From Ruegeria atlantica (lineage in GTDB: Bacteria; Pseudomonadota; Alphaproteobacteria; Rhodobacterales; Rhodobacteraceae), in NCBI RefSeq assembly GCF_013032005.1, contig NZ_WQBE01000008.1, forward strand, positions 62,001 through 126,000: 64,000 bases of DNA. Direction: 5' to 3'. This document shows positions 8,331 to 17,478 of this stretch, one piece after another; positions within the stretch are counted from its first letter, which is position 1, and the number at the start of each line of letters is the position of its first letter. The position numbers were made by a program, and so were the translations under genes. The notes under the pieces are model-generated. The model was not told the origin of the DNA. It ran no database searches and was given only the letters and a program-made list of their open reading frames with translations.

Positions 8331-9355
8331 CGGGATCGGGCCAGCATAGCCAGACGGATCATTGCCCGTTCCACCAGCGCCATGGCAGGCGCAGACTGCC
8401 CAGCTGAGCGCAGTGACAGGTCAGTATCAGTCAGAACTGTCAGAGCCGTTTGCAACTTCGGTGCTCCCCAGCCCTGGGCCTGCCGTAAAATCCGGTCACG
8501 GCGTTTGCCATAGACCGGTGGCCGCAGCTTGCCGATGCCCTGTGCCGCCCCGCCGGGGTCCGAGGCACAGGCATACAATGTGCGAAAGTGCCGGGTTGCG
8601 CCGATACACAGGCTGACCGCATTGGTGCCCTGTGATTGCAGCCGTCGGATCAGCGGACCGATCTCTCCGGCGCGGCCTTCAGCCACCACGTTCAAAACAT
8701 CATCCAGCGCGGCCTCGGTCGAGCGGGGCGCGCAAGCTTCGATATCCTCGATGGCCAGTTCGGAACTGTCTCCACGTTTATAGAGCGACAGTTTTTCAAT
8801 GGTTTGCGTGAAGTCTCCGGGGCTGATCCCAGTGGCCAGCTCAGCAAGGGCTGACATCGAATCGCGAGGGATGTTCTGCAACCTGGCCTGTGTCAGAATC
8901 CGTTCGATCTCGGCCCGTGAGGGCGGATCGTCATAAATGCCGACAGCATAGGCAGCGGGATGCGCCTCGAACGCTTTGCGGATTTTCGAGCTGGGTTTCA
9001 ACTGCCCGGCGGTGACGATGATCTGGGCATCACCAGGGGCCCAGTCTTCGAACGCGGCGATGATTGCGGGGGCGGCGGTGTCGGTGGTGTCTTCGACGAA
9101 TACGGCGCGGGGGCCTGGGAAAAACCCCACGGCCTTGACCGCATCCAACAAAAGTGCGGGATCGCCGCGCAAATCCGTGCCCGGAATGCGGGTCAGGCGC
9201 ATTTCCTCTTCGGCATTGGCGCCCAGAAGTGCCGACAGAACCTGCTGGCGTTTCAGTGCCACGCGCATCGTATCCGCACCATAAATCAAGAGCCCGGCCT
9301 TGTCGGCGTCGGGCCGGGCGAAATACCCTTCAGCCTCGCGCGGGCTGAGCTTCAT
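8327..9355 (-). CDS. holA: DNA polymerase III subunit delta
   Basis: The 342-residue protein matches the delta subunit of the clamp loader, which opens the beta clamp and loads it at primed templates. The N-terminal RecQ/AAA-like region (YGADTMRVALKRQQVL) and the C-terminal collar region (GKLRPPVYGKRRDRILRQAQ) are typical of alphaproteobacterial HolA. It overlaps the lptE stop by four bases, giving the common order leuS-lptE-holA. Confidence 0.92.
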   Translation of the reverse strand: MKLSPREAEGYFARPDADKAGLLIYGADTMRVALKRQQVLSALLGANAEEEMRLTRIPGTDLRGDPALLLDAVKAVGFFPGPRAVFVEDTTDTAAPAIIAAFEDWAPGDAQIIVTAGQLKPSSKIRKAFEAHPAAYAVGIYDDPPSRAEIERILTQARLQNIPRDSMSALAELATGISPGDFTQTIEKLSLYKRGDSSELAIEDIEACAPRSTEAALDDVLNVVAEGRAGEIGPLIRRLQSQGTNAVSLCIGATRHFRTLYACASDPGGAAQGIGKLRPPVYGKRRDRILRQAQGWGAPKLQTALTVLTDTDLSLRSAGQSAPAMALVERAMIRLAMLARSR

Positions 9356-9843
9356 GAACCAAGGCCTGGCGCAGCATAGAGTTCGTTTACGATCTGATCC
9401 GATAGGATCGCCATCAGCCGTTTGCGGGCGTCGCGTTCGTCCGCCAGCGTGGACACTGTTGATCCGGCGGCAGAATAGCTGACGAAATTCTCGACCGTGC
9501 CCGAGGCAATGACCTGACCGGTCTCGTTTGATTTGAGCGTGTAGCTCGACCTGCCTTCGATGGTATAGCGGTTGGTTTCGTTCGTCGAAGTGATCGCTGA
9601 CCGCTGGAAAGCAATCGAGACGGTTACATTCAGATTGTATTCGCTGCCCGAGGTCGCGCTGCGCCCCAGCCGCTGTTCCAGATTTTGGACCAGCAAATAG
9701 GTGTCGACCGAGTTTGGCGCTGAAACGGCGACCTTGCCGTTCAGGGCCGCACCCGAACCACCGGGAGCGTAGACCGGTTCAAAGCCGCAGGCAGCCAACA
9801 CCAGCGGTATCATCAACAGGATTCTGCGGTTAAACAACGACAT
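9352..9843 (-). CDS. lptE: LPS-assembly lipoprotein LptE
   Basis: The 163-residue protein has a lipoprotein signal with lipobox LAAC near residue 19, followed by [10 protein letters not shown], the hallmark start of mature LptE. LptE plugs the LptD barrel and helps insert lipopolysaccharide into the outer membrane. Its position between leuS and holA, with 14-base and 4-base overlaps, is the conserved arrangement in proteobacteria and confirms the assignment. Confidence 0.9.
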   Translation of the reverse strand: MSLFNRRILLMIPLVLAACGFEPVYAPGGSGAALNGKVAVSAPNSVDTYLLVQNLEQRLGRSATSGSEYNLNVTVSIAFQRSAITSTNETNRYTIEGRSSYTLKSNETGQVIASGTVENFVSYSAAGSTVSTLADERDARKRLMAILSDQIVNELYAAPGLGS

Positions 9844-12367
9844 TTACGATCCGGCCCGGGACAACAATAACCTTCTTAGGCGCATTGCCATCCAGCGCCT
9901 TTTGCACAGCTTCGATGCTGAGCGCGATTTTTTCAACCTCGTCCTTCGCCATATCCTTGGCCACGCTGATTTCCGCGCGGCGCTTGCCGTTGATCTGAAT
10001 CGGCAGGGTCACCGTGTCGTCGACCAGCATCGCCTGATCCGCAACGGGCCATGGGGCTACCGCCACCAAGCCTTCGCCGCCTTGATGTGCCCAGATGTCT
10101 TCTGCAATGTGCGGCGTCATCGGCGACATCAGCTGCGCCAGCGTTTTTATTGCCTGCTTTTGCGCCGCAGCGCCAGCTTTGGATTTTGCCAGCGTATTGG
10201 TGAAGGCGTAGAGTTTCGCGATCGCTGCATTGAAGCCAAAGCTCTCAACGCCAAGGGTAACGTCGTGGATGGTCTTGTGCATCTCGCGCAAAAGCTCTTG
10301 ATCGCCTTCCCCTTCGGCTGCTGGGTTCATGGCCCCGATCTTGTCGCAGAGGTTCCATACCCGGTTAAGGTGCTTATAGGCGGCCTCGGCCCCGGACGCG
10401 GTCCATTCCACATCGCGCTCGGGCGGCGAATCGGACAGCACGAACCAGCGCGCGGTGTCGGCACCGAACGCCGAGATAATGCTGACCGGGTCGACCACGT
10501 TCTTCTTGGATTTCGACATCTTGGCCGAAGGGATGATCTCGACCTCGGTGCCGTCTGCCAGTTTGCCGTCGGTCACATCCTCGGGCAGGTGATAGACCGG
10601 GCGGCCGTTTTCGTCGCGGGTCTGGTAAATCTCGTGGGTCACCATGCCTTGGGTGAACAGCGCATCGAAAGGTTCGATGGCCTTTTTGGGCAGATGGCCC
10701 GTGATGTTCATCGCCCGCGCGAAGAAGCGGGAATAGAGCAGGTGGAGAATCGCGTGCTCAATGCCGCCGATATACTGGTCCACATTCATCCAGTATTCGG
10801 CCTCGGCCAGATCAGTGGGCGTTTCGGCGCGCGGGGCGGTGAAGCGGGCGAAATACCACGACGAATCGACAAACGTATCCATCGTGTCGGTTTCGCGTCT
10901 GGCCGGGGCGCCGCAGTTCGGGCAGGAACAGTCGCGCCAGGTCGGATGACGGTCCAGCGGGTTGCCTGGTTTGTCAAAGGTGACATCATCGGGCAGCCGG
11001 ACCGGCAGGTTCTCTTTCTTCTCGGGCACCACACCGCAGCTGTCGCAATGGACAACGGGAATCGGGCAACCCCAATAGCGTTGGCGGGAAAGGCCCCAGT
11101 CTCGCAGGCGGTATTTGGTGACGCCTTCGCCCCAGCCTGCCTTTTCGGCAAAATCCACGGTGGCGTTGATAGCCTCATCACCCGTGGCTTCGGTGAGGCC
11201 CGCGAAATGGTTCACCCAACGGACTTTTTCGGTCTTGGGTGGCACGAAGGCGGTTTTGTCGACCGGAGTGGCGTCATCCAGCGCAAAGAACGTATCGACC
11301 ACGGGCAGGCCGTATTTGCGGCAGAAATCCAAGTCGCGCTGGTCATGCGCGGGGCAGGCAAAGATCGCGCCCGTGCCATAGTCCATCAGGATGAAGTTGG
11401 CGATCCAAACTGGCAGTTCCCAGCTTGGGTCCAGCGGGTGCTTGACGCGGATCCCGGTATCGTAACCCAGCTTTTCAGCCGTTTCGATGGCTTCTTCGGT
11501 GGTGCCACCTTTGCGACATTCAGCCACGAATTCAGCAACTTCGGGGTTCTCGGCTTCCAATTGCTTAGCAATCGGGTGATCCGGCGAGATGCCCACAAAC
11601 GACGCGCCCAGCAGCGTGTCGGGGCGCGTCGTATAGACGGTGATCGGTTCGCCTCCGTCCGTGCGCTCGAACCCGAATTGCAGGCCGCGTGACTTGCCGA
11701 TCCAGTTTTCCTGCATCAAGCGGACCTTTGCGGGCCAGTTTTCCAACGTGTCCAGTGCGTCGAGCAGTTCCTCTGAATAGTCCGAGATCTTGAAGAACCA
11801 TTGGGTCAACTCGCGGCGTTCAACCAACGCGCCCGAGCGCCAGCCGCGCCCTTGTTCCACCTGCTCGTTGGCCAGAACGGTCATGTCGACCGGGTCCCAA
11901 TTCACAACGGCGTTCTTGCGGTAAACAAGCCCAGCATCGAGCATATCCAGAAACAACGCCTGTTGCTGGCCGTAATATTCTGGGTCACAGGTTGCAAACT
12001 CACGCGACCAATCGATCGACAGGCCCAATGGCTTCATTTGCCCCCGCATGTCGGCGATGTTCCCGTAGGTCCAGTCTTTGGGGTGGCCACCGATGGCCAT
12101 AGCGGCATTTTCCGCAGGCATTCCGAAGGCGTCCCAACCCATCGGGTGCAATACGTTGTGGCCGGTCGCCAGTTTGTGTCGCGCGATCACGTCGCCCATC
12201 GTATAGTTGCGCACATGTCCCATATGGATTCGGCCCGACGGGTAAGGGAACATCTCAAGCACATAGTATTTCGGCTTGTCCGCCTTGTGGTTGGCGGTGA
12301 AGATTCCGGCCTTGTCCCAGGCCTCTTGCCATTTTGCTTCGATTTCGTTGGCCGAGTAGCGAGACAT
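9830..12367 (-). CDS. leuS: Leucyl-tRNA synthetase
   Basis: The 845-residue class I synthetase charges tRNA-Leu. The HIGH-type signature appears as [13 protein letters not shown] around residue 42-54 and the KMSKS loop as [13 protein letters not shown] near residue 620. The CP1 editing domain, with [14 protein letters not shown], and the anticodon-binding C-terminus are intact, so the enzyme looks full length. It is the promoter-proximal gene of the leuS-lptE-holA operon; a terminator hairpin separates it from the DUF3576 gene upstream. Confidence 0.97.
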   Translation of the reverse strand: MSRYSANEIEAKWQEAWDKAGIFTANHKADKPKYYVLEMFPYPSGRIHMGHVRNYTMGDVIARHKLATGHNVLHPMGWDAFGMPAENAAMAIGGHPKDWTYGNIADMRGQMKPLGLSIDWSREFATCDPEYYGQQQALFLDMLDAGLVYRKNAVVNWDPVDMTVLANEQVEQGRGWRSGALVERRELTQWFFKISDYSEELLDALDTLENWPAKVRLMQENWIGKSRGLQFGFERTDGGEPITVYTTRPDTLLGASFVGISPDHPIAKQLEAENPEVAEFVAECRKGGTTEEAIETAEKLGYDTGIRVKHPLDPSWELPVWIANFILMDYGTGAIFACPAHDQRDLDFCRKYGLPVVDTFFALDDATPVDKTAFVPPKTEKVRWVNHFAGLTEATGDEAINATVDFAEKAGWGEGVTKYRLRDWGLSRQRYWGCPIPVVHCDSCGVVPEKKENLPVRLPDDVTFDKPGNPLDRHPTWRDCSCPNCGAPARRETDTMDTFVDSSWYFARFTAPRAETPTDLAEAEYWMNVDQYIGGIEHAILHLLYSRFFARAMNITGHLPKKAIEPFDALFTQGMVTHEIYQTRDENGRPVYHLPEDVTDGKLADGTEVEIIPSAKMSKSKKNVVDPVSIISAFGADTARWFVLSDSPPERDVEWTASGAEAAYKHLNRVWNLCDKIGAMNPAAEGEGDQELLREMHKTIHDVTLGVESFGFNAAIAKLYAFTNTLAKSKAGAAAQKQAIKTLAQLMSPMTPHIAEDIWAHQGGEGLVAVAPWPVADQAMLVDDTVTLPIQINGKRRAEISVAKDMAKDEVEKIALSIEAVQKALDGNAPKKVIVVPGRIVNVVV

Positions 12368-12389
12368 TGTACGGTCCTTCGTGAATGAA

Positions 12390-12411
12390 AACGCCGGGTA
12401 GGAACCCGGCG
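12390..12411 (-). terminator. Intrinsic terminator after the DUF3576 gene
   Basis: ACGCCGGGT and ACCCGGCGT form a perfect 9-base-pair stem with a four-base loop. Read on the minus strand it is followed by TTTTC, so it would stop transcription coming from the DUF3576 gene just before leuS. Confidence 0.75.
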
Positions 12412-12439
12412 TGGTATTAGTGTGATTTTCGACGAGTTG

Positions 12440-12925
12440 CTAGAACTTGTTGTCCGCAATGCGCAACTGACGGGCGCGGGACAGGATTGCATCTTCGACT
12501 GCGCGGGTCGTGGCCGCACTGACCGGGGCGCCACCGCTGGTCTGCAGCGAGACCGACAGAGACCGCGCCGCCAGGGCCGGGTCACTGATGTGAACTGTCG
12601 CGCGATACTGCCGCCCTCCACCCGGAGGTGTGCCGTACCCGGTCACGATTACCCCGGTAAAGGGATCAACTTCCTGAACCGGCAGGAAATTCAATACATC
12701 CAGCGACGCCGTCCAAAGATAGCGATTCACATTTGTGATCTGTTCAGCATTGGCCGTGTTGAACACATCCCAGATGGTCTCGCGATTCGGATCGTTGAGC
12801 TGGCGCTCATCGGTTTTACCCGCATCGAGATTCGTAGTGTACTCGGTTGGTGCGGCCCGATTCTGTCCGCAGGCGGACACGGCAGCAGTCATTATGATCA
12901 AACCGAAAATCGTCTGCAGGCGCAT
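12440..12925 (-). CDS. DUF3576 domain lipoprotein
   Basis: The 161-residue protein has a signal peptide ending in a lipobox-like VSAC near residue 19 and then the conserved core with ETIWDVF, NRYLWTASLDVLNFLP and DPFTGVIVTGYGTPP of the DUF3576 family. Members sit next to leuS in many alphaproteobacteria and are predicted outer-membrane lipoproteins of unknown function. It is divergent from the porin gene and upstream of leuS, separated from it by a hairpin terminator. Confidence 0.82.
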   Translation of the reverse strand: MRLQTIFGLIIMTAAVSACGQNRAAPTEYTTNLDAGKTDERQLNDPNRETIWDVFNTANAEQITNVNRYLWTASLDVLNFLPVQEVDPFTGVIVTGYGTPPGGGRQYRATVHISDPALAARSLSVSLQTSGGAPVSAATTRAVEDAILSRARQLRIADNKF

Positions 12926-13208
12926 TATCGACTGGTCCTGTTCACTTTGGTCAACGTTGTCAATTGTTACTCCTAGACAAGGACCCGTTCAGCAACAACC
13001 CTATTATTGTCACATATCAGTGGTCGTAGGGCTTACCGATGCCCAAAAACAGACTGTGGCATCCTTGCACCAATTTTCCCTCAATGCAGCCGAGTCATTT
13101 ATGCCAAGCTTGCGTGTTGGGGGCAAAAAGAGCGAAACGGTTCCCGTGCTGAGACATGTGCTGAGGCATGTGTCGAGTAGAAAAACTTTTGAAACCGAGG
13201 GAAACAAG
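12926..13208. other. Divergent promoter region and porin leader
   Basis: This is the longest gap in the window (283 bases), between the divergent DUF3576 and porin genes. It contains adjoining palindromes CAACGTTG and CAATTG near 12951-12965 and a tandem 12-base repeat at 13146-13169. The stretch from about 13000 to 13208 probably forms a long 5' leader of the porin messenger. No open frame with a ribosome binding site is convincing here. Confidence 0.5.
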
Positions 13209-14282
13209 ATGAAAAAAGTTCTCTTCGCATCGACAGCTCTGATTGCAACCGCAGGTGTTGCAGCGGCTGATTCCGGTGTAAACTTGAGCGGTTATGGCCG
13301 TTTCGGTATTGGCTACGTTGAAGATCGCGCCAATGCGACCGGCGTAACTGCTGCCACTCTGACCACCGTGAACGGCGGAACAACAGCAGGTGTCATCCCG
13401 ACCTTTGCTGATTCCGACGACGCGATCCTGGTATCGCGCTTCCGTCTGAACATCGACGGTTTCACTGAAACCGACGGTGGCGTTCGCTTTGAAGGCCGTG
13501 TTCGTCTGCAAGCCGACGAAAACTCGTCGACCGGCGAGGCCAACTCCGCTGGCCTGAACGGCGCGCGCTTCTCGGTTATCTACGGTGGTCTGCGTGTTGA
13601 CGCCGGCAACGTTGCCGGTTCGTTCGACAACCTGGCAAACTACTACGGTAACGAAGTTGGTCTGGAACTGTTCGCAGGTCAGTATTCGGGTGTTGACTAC
13701 AGCTTCCTGTCGTACACCTCGACCGGTTCGGGCGCGAACGCAGTGTTCTTCCAGTACGCAGTTGGCGACTTCGCTTTCGGCGCATCGTATGACCAGCGCA
13801 CCATCTTCCTGAACGACGGCCTGGGCGGCACCATCGACGCCGACCGTTGGGACGTGAGCGCGACCTACACCTTCAACAACATCACCGCAGCTATTGCTTA
13901 TGGTCAAACTGACGCTGGTGTTTCGGGTGTTTCGGATCCAGAACTGCTGGTTTTCACCCTGGGTGCTGAATTCGGCGACTTCTCGGGTACCCTGTTCGTG
14001 GCTGACGAAGACAATACCGCTCCTGCTCTGATCGGTACTCGCTTCTATGAAACCGACGGCACCGCTTGGGGTGTGTCGGGTGCCTATAACCTGGGCGCAG
14101 CAACCACCCTGCTGTTCACCTACGGTGACGGTAGCGCGGACGCTGACCTTCAGCAGATTGCTATCGGCGCAAGCTATGACCTGGGCGGCGGCGCGTCGCT
14201 GGTTGGTGGTATCGGCCGCAACGATTGTTCGGTTTGCGAAGACTCCATCCAGGCTGACTTTGGTGCAATCTTCAACTTCTAA
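13209..14282 (+). CDS. Rhodobacteraceae-type general porin
   Basis: The 357-residue outer-membrane protein begins with a clean signal peptide (MKKVLFASTALIATAGVAAA) and continues with alternating beta strands such as LSGYGRFGIGYVED, ending in the phenylalanine-terminal strand AIFNF that BAM recognises. It forms a diffusion channel of the Rhodobacter porin class. Codon use is visibly biased toward a restricted C-ending set, as expected for an abundant protein. Two cysteines in a CSVC context near residues 341-344 are unusual for a porin loop. A strong terminator follows, so the gene is monocistronic with a long leader. Confidence 0.93.
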   Translation: MKKVLFASTALIATAGVAAADSGVNLSGYGRFGIGYVEDRANATGVTAATLTTVNGGTTAGVIPTFADSDDAILVSRFRLNIDGFTETDGGVRFEGRVRLQADENSSTGEANSAGLNGARFSVIYGGLRVDAGNVAGSFDNLANYYGNEVGLELFAGQYSGVDYSFLSYTSTGSGANAVFFQYAVGDFAFGASYDQRTIFLNDGLGGTIDADRWDVSATYTFNNITAAIAYGQTDAGVSGVSDPELLVFTLGAEFGDFSGTLFVADEDNTAPALIGTRFYETDGTAWGVSGAYNLGAATTLLFTYGDGSADADLQQIAIGASYDLGGGASLVGGIGRNDCSVCEDSIQADFGAIFNF

Positions 14283-14304
14283 GTTGGGTTGAACCGCAAG
14301 GTTT

Positions 14305-14337
14305 AAGGGCAGGTCTTCGGACCTGCCCTTTTCTTTT
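14305..14337 (+). terminator. Strong intrinsic terminator of the porin gene
   Basis: A 10-base-pair stem, AAGGGCAGGT with ACCTGCCCTT, closed by C-UUCG-G, is followed by a T-rich tail. The UUCG tetraloop makes it unusually stable, which fits a highly transcribed gene. Confidence 0.93.
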
Positions 14338-14384
14338 TTGCCGACATGGTGTTTTCCTGCGCTGAAAGCAGATTGAGGAAGCTT

Positions 14385-15044
14385 ATGTCGCTGCAAGATA
14401 TCACTGCCCGTATTTCCAAAGCCGAAACTGCCGCCGGGCGGCCTGCCGGTTCTGTCAAACTGATCGCCGTATCAAAAGTGCAGCCGAACGAACGTGTGCA
14501 GGCTGTTCTGGAGCAGGGCCATCGGTGTTTTGGTGAAAATCGGGTTCAAGAGGCCGTAGGTAAATGGCCGGGTTTCATGGAGCAGTTCGCCGACATTGAT
14601 CTGCATCTGATTGGCCCGCTTCAAACCAACAAGGCCCGTCAAGCGATTGAGCTGGTCAACTCTATCCACTCGGTGGACCGGCCCAAGCTGGCCAAAACGC
14701 TGGCGCGGCTGGCACAAGAGGTCGGCACCTGCCCGGATCTGTTCATTCAGGTCAATACCGGGGAAGAGGATCAAAAGGCCGGTATCCTGCCTGCCGAGGC
14801 GGATACGTTCATTGCAGAATGCCGGGGGCTGGACCTGCCGATCCAGGGATTGATGTGTATCCCACCCGTCGATGAGGAACCCTCACTGCATTTCGCACTG
14901 CTGGCGAAAATAGCCGAGCACAACGGCCTGACTGGTCTATCGATGGGTATGAGCGGTGATTTCGAACAAGCCATCGCATTGGGGGCGACCCATGTGCGCG
15001 TTGGCTCGGCCATTTTTGGCGAACGGGTCAGGCCGCAGGAATGA
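14385..15044 (+). CDS. YggS/PLPBP family PLP homeostasis protein
   Basis: The 219-residue protein matches the single-domain PLP-binding family: LIAVSKVQ carries the lysine that forms the internal aldimine, and CFGENRVQEA, HLIGPLQTNK and GLSMGMSGDFEQAI follow in order. The family buffers pyridoxal phosphate and affects amino acid homeostasis, with no known catalytic activity. The ATG at 14385 has GAGGAAG upstream. Its end overlaps the convergent transpeptidase-fold gene by 17 bases. Confidence 0.92.
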   Translation: MSLQDITARISKAETAAGRPAGSVKLIAVSKVQPNERVQAVLEQGHRCFGENRVQEAVGKWPGFMEQFADIDLHLIGPLQTNKARQAIELVNSIHSVDRPKLAKTLARLAQEVGTCPDLFIQVNTGEEDQKAGILPAEADTFIAECRGLDLPIQGLMCIPPVDEEPSLHFALLAKIAEHNGLTGLSMGMSGDFEQAIALGATHVRVGSAIFGERVRPQE

Positions 15045-15528
15045 TCAAACTCGTGCCCGGCGAGACGCGGCGCGCGATCCAATGCAGGTGATCACGGCGA
15101 AAGGCAACGCAGCCCTCGGTCGGGTATCCGGGGCGCCGCCATTGATGAATAAAGATCGCTGATCCGTGACCCGGTATGGCATTGGGCCAGTTCCAATCGG
15201 TGATCAACACCAGATCATACAGCGGATCAGCGCGGCGCAGCTTTTCATGGCTAAAGTCATAGGGCGCGCTGACCAGATTATTGTACTGGTCGTCCCGCCC
15301 GTCATCCGACCAAAGATCGCGCGGACCGATGGGAATCGCCCAAGGGGCCGGTTTGGCCATGCGATCTGGCCGGTACAGCATCCCCACGATGTGATGTACG
15401 CCCGTGGGCGTGGCGCCATCCCCTTCGCGTTTTGCGTGGCTCAACCCACCTTTGCCGATTGTGCAGGGAAAGACCCGCCCGGCAAATCGTACTCCGCGCG
15501 GTGTCAGGACCAGATCATTCGGCGTCAC
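15028..15528 (-). CDS. L,D-transpeptidase (YkuD-fold) family protein without signal peptide
   Basis: The 166-residue protein has the catalytic-type motif HGSAIFIHQ followed by PTEGCVAF, matching a YkuD domain with Glu in place of the usual Ser/Thr-His before Gly-Cys. L,D-transpeptidases cross-link peptidoglycan or attach proteins to it in the periplasm, yet no signal peptide or membrane anchor is visible from the GTG start. That start overlaps the ribA stop by four bases, so the gene is the second of a ribA operon. The link to riboflavin synthesis, if any, is not evident. Confidence 0.78.
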   Translation of the reverse strand: MTPNDLVLTPRGVRFAGRVFPCTIGKGGLSHAKREGDGATPTGVHHIVGMLYRPDRMAKPAPWAIPIGPRDLWSDDGRDDQYNNLVSAPYDFSHEKLRRADPLYDLVLITDWNWPNAIPGHGSAIFIHQWRRPGYPTEGCVAFRRDHLHWIARRVSPGTSLIIPAA

Positions 15529-16619
15529 AGCAGATGCCCGGACTTGGCCGCTTTGGTCGCAAGATATCCGCGGTTATGGGCGGTTTCGCCAACCTTCAGC
15601 GGCACGCGCTCGGTCACGGCGATACCGGTCTTCTCCATCATCGCGATCTTTGCCGGGTTGTTGGTCAGCAACCGGACCGAGTTGAACCCCAGAGATTTGA
15701 GAATGTCCGAACCCAGCCTGAAATCCCGCTCATCATCCTCGAACCCTAACCGATGATTGGCTTCGACTGTGTCGAACCCCTGATCCTGCAGGAAATAGGC
15801 GCGCATCTTGTTGGCAAGGCCAATACCGCGCCCTTCCTGGTTCAGATACAGCAGCACCCCGGCCCCTTCCCAACCCATCTGAGCCAGCGCACCACGCAAT
15901 TGCGGACCGCAGTCGCATTTCAGACTGCCCATAAGGTCTCCGGTAAAACAGGCCGAATGCAAACGGGCCAATACCGGCTTGTCCCGGTCCGGGCGCCCGA
16001 TCTCGACGGCATAGTGTTCTTCGCCACCATCTTCGGGGCGGAATACGTGCAACCGGCCGGCCTCGGACACTTCCATCGGCAGGCGGGCGGCAACCACAGC
16101 ATGAAGCTCACTGCGATCGGCCAGATGTGGCGCAGCGCGGGTGTGGTCAATGCATGTCAGGCCATGTGCCGCTGCAAAGCCACGCCCATCCTCAATGGGC
16201 ATCACAACGGCTGCGGGTAGCAATCGCGCCGACTTGGTGAGGGCGATTGCGATGCGGTGCAGGTTGGCGTTGCCCTGACGTTCGGTCATCAGGGGGCCCT
16301 TCATCGGAGCGTTCAGGTCGTCTGACGGATCGGCCACCGCCTGCACCCAGGTCATATCGGCATCGGCAGGGATAATCACACGCGCCAGATCGCCATCATA
16401 AGACCGGGCCTTCAGCGTTTCCGCCCGCCGCACAGTGACAGCAACCACCGGGTCGCCACCAAGCCCGCGCAGATCCGCGAGCCGTTGCGCGCTCAGGGTC
16501 TCAGCCGCGATGGCCAGCACGCTGAACCCGCTGTCGTCGGTCAATGCGACGGGAACCCCCATGCGCAGATCGGCGCGGGCCCGCGCCAGCAATTCTGAAA
16601 TATCCGGGATCAGACTCAT
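15525..16619 (-). CDS. ribA: GTP cyclohydrolase II with N-terminal extension
   Basis: Residues about 185-364 are a full GTP cyclohydrolase II, the first step of riboflavin synthesis. Zinc ligands Cys224, Cys235 and Cys237 have the same spacing as in E. coli RibA, and YLNQEGRGIGLANK follows. The first 180 residues lack the acidic DHBP-synthase signature, so this is not a working RibBA fusion on the evidence here; the region looks like a degenerate RibB-like domain seen in related alphaproteobacterial proteins. The start codon is preceded by a small hairpin that exposes AGG in its loop. Confidence 0.9.
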   Translation of the reverse strand: MSLIPDISELLARARADLRMGVPVALTDDSGFSVLAIAAETLSAQRLADLRGLGGDPVVAVTVRRAETLKARSYDGDLARVIIPADADMTWVQAVADPSDDLNAPMKGPLMTERQGNANLHRIAIALTKSARLLPAAVVMPIEDGRGFAAAHGLTCIDHTRAAPHLADRSELHAVVAARLPMEVSEAGRLHVFRPEDGGEEHYAVEIGRPDRDKPVLARLHSACFTGDLMGSLKCDCGPQLRGALAQMGWEGAGVLLYLNQEGRGIGLANKMRAYFLQDQGFDTVEANHRLGFEDDERDFRLGSDILKSLGFNSVRLLTNNPAKIAMMEKTGIAVTERVPLKVGETAHNRGYLATKAAKSGHLL

Positions 16620-16623
16620 CTAT

Positions 16624-16636
16624 GTTACCCTGTAAC
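16624..16636 (-). promoter_or_regulatory. Small hairpin over the ribA ribosome binding site
   Basis: GTTAC-CCT-GTAAC is a perfect inverted repeat just upstream of the ribA ATG. On the minus-strand messenger the three-base loop reads AGG and sits at ribosome-binding-site distance, so the hairpin could modulate ribA translation or be a protein operator. Confidence 0.4.
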
Positions 16637-16666
16637 GTTCAAGCCTTGCTGTAGCCTGATACGGCA

Positions 16667-16683
16667 GAAATGTGAAACATTTC
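16667..16683. promoter_or_regulatory. 17-base palindrome between ribA and the response regulator
   Basis: GAAATGT-GAA-ACATTTC has seven-base perfect arms and lies midway between two divergent genes. It has the size and symmetry of a dimeric regulator site. No cognate protein can be named. Confidence 0.45.
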
Positions 16684-16780
16684 CTCTACCTTGGACACGA
16701 GGGCGTGAGACAATTGCAGCAAACCTTGTTGATTGCATCTTCCGCGCGCAAGTGGTGGAAAAGGCTTAGGAGGACCGCAC

Positions 16781-17467
16781 ATGGCTCAGCTCAAGAAAAT
16801 TCTGCTGGTGGATGATGACGAAGACCTGCGCGAGGCGCTTAGCGAGCAACTTGTGATGACCGAGGATTTCGACGTGTTCGAAGCCCATGACGGTCAGTCC
16901 GCGATGGAACGGGCGCGTGAAGCGATTTACGATCTGGTCATTCTGGACGTTGGTCTGCCGGATACCGATGGGCGCGAGCTGTGCCGCCTGATGCGCAAGC
17001 AAGGTGTAAAAAGCCCGATTCTGATGCTGACCGGCCATGACAGCGACGCAGATACCATCCTGGGCCTGGATGCCGGTGCCAACGACTATGTCTCGAAACC
17101 GTTCAAGTTTCCCGTGCTGCTGGCCCGTATCCGTGCCCAGCTGCGCCAGCATGAGCAATCCGAGGATGCGGTGTTCGTTTTGGGGCCGTACACGTTCAAG
17201 CCTGCGATGAAGATGCTGATCACCGAAGAAGATCGCAAAATCCGGCTGACCGAAAAAGAAACCAATATTCTCAAGTTCCTGTACCGTTCGACCGATGGCG
17301 TGGTTGCCCGCGACGTTCTGCTGCATGAGGTCTGGGGTTATAACGCCGGTGTCACCACCCACACGTTAGAGACGCATATCTATCGTCTGCGCCAGAAAAT
17401 CGAGCCCGATCCGTCAAATGCGCGCCTTTTGGTCACAGAATCGGGTGGATATCGCTTGGTCTCTTAA
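16781..17467 (+). CDS. OmpR/PhoB-type response regulator, orphan
   Basis: The 228-residue protein has a receiver domain with the acidic cluster Asp11-13, phosphoacceptor Asp56, Thr84 and Lys106, followed by a winged-helix DNA-binding domain from about residue 130 that ends in LLVTESGGYRLVS. ATG 16781 follows a strong AGGAGG seven bases upstream. No histidine kinase is adjacent. The protein resembles widely conserved alphaproteobacterial regulators such as CenR, an envelope regulator, but that match is from memory and not proven here. A possible FNR-type box and small RNA lie just downstream. Confidence 0.9.
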   Translation: MAQLKKILLVDDDEDLREALSEQLVMTEDFDVFEAHDGQSAMERAREAIYDLVILDVGLPDTDGRELCRLMRKQGVKSPILMLTGHDSDADTILGLDAGANDYVSKPFKFPVLLARIRAQLRQHEQSEDAVFVLGPYTFKPAMKMLITEEDRKIRLTEKETNILKFLYRSTDGVVARDVLLHEVWGYNAGVTTHTLETHIYRLRQKIEPDPSNARLLVTESGGYRLVS

Positions 17468-17478
17468 CTCGTTGTGGA

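Noticed and set aside
9902-11692. 596-codon open frame on the plus strand opposite leuS
   Set aside because: It is an antisense shadow of a fully recognisable leucyl-tRNA synthetase; long antisense frames are common in high-G+C genes and this one has no family-like motifs.
12735-13208. N-terminal extension of the porin frame upstream to 12735
   Set aside because: It would bury the signal peptide and run through the divergent promoter region; ATG 13209 has a purine-rich site and a perfect signal sequence.
13095-14396. 433-codon minus-strand frame across the porin
   Set aside because: The plus strand encodes a porin with signal peptide and terminal Phe; the reverse frame arises from its strong codon bias.
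15525-16619. Bifunctional RibBA reading of the ribA product
   Set aside because: The N-terminal 180 residues lack the acidic DHBP-synthase signature, so only GTP cyclohydrolase II activity is supported.
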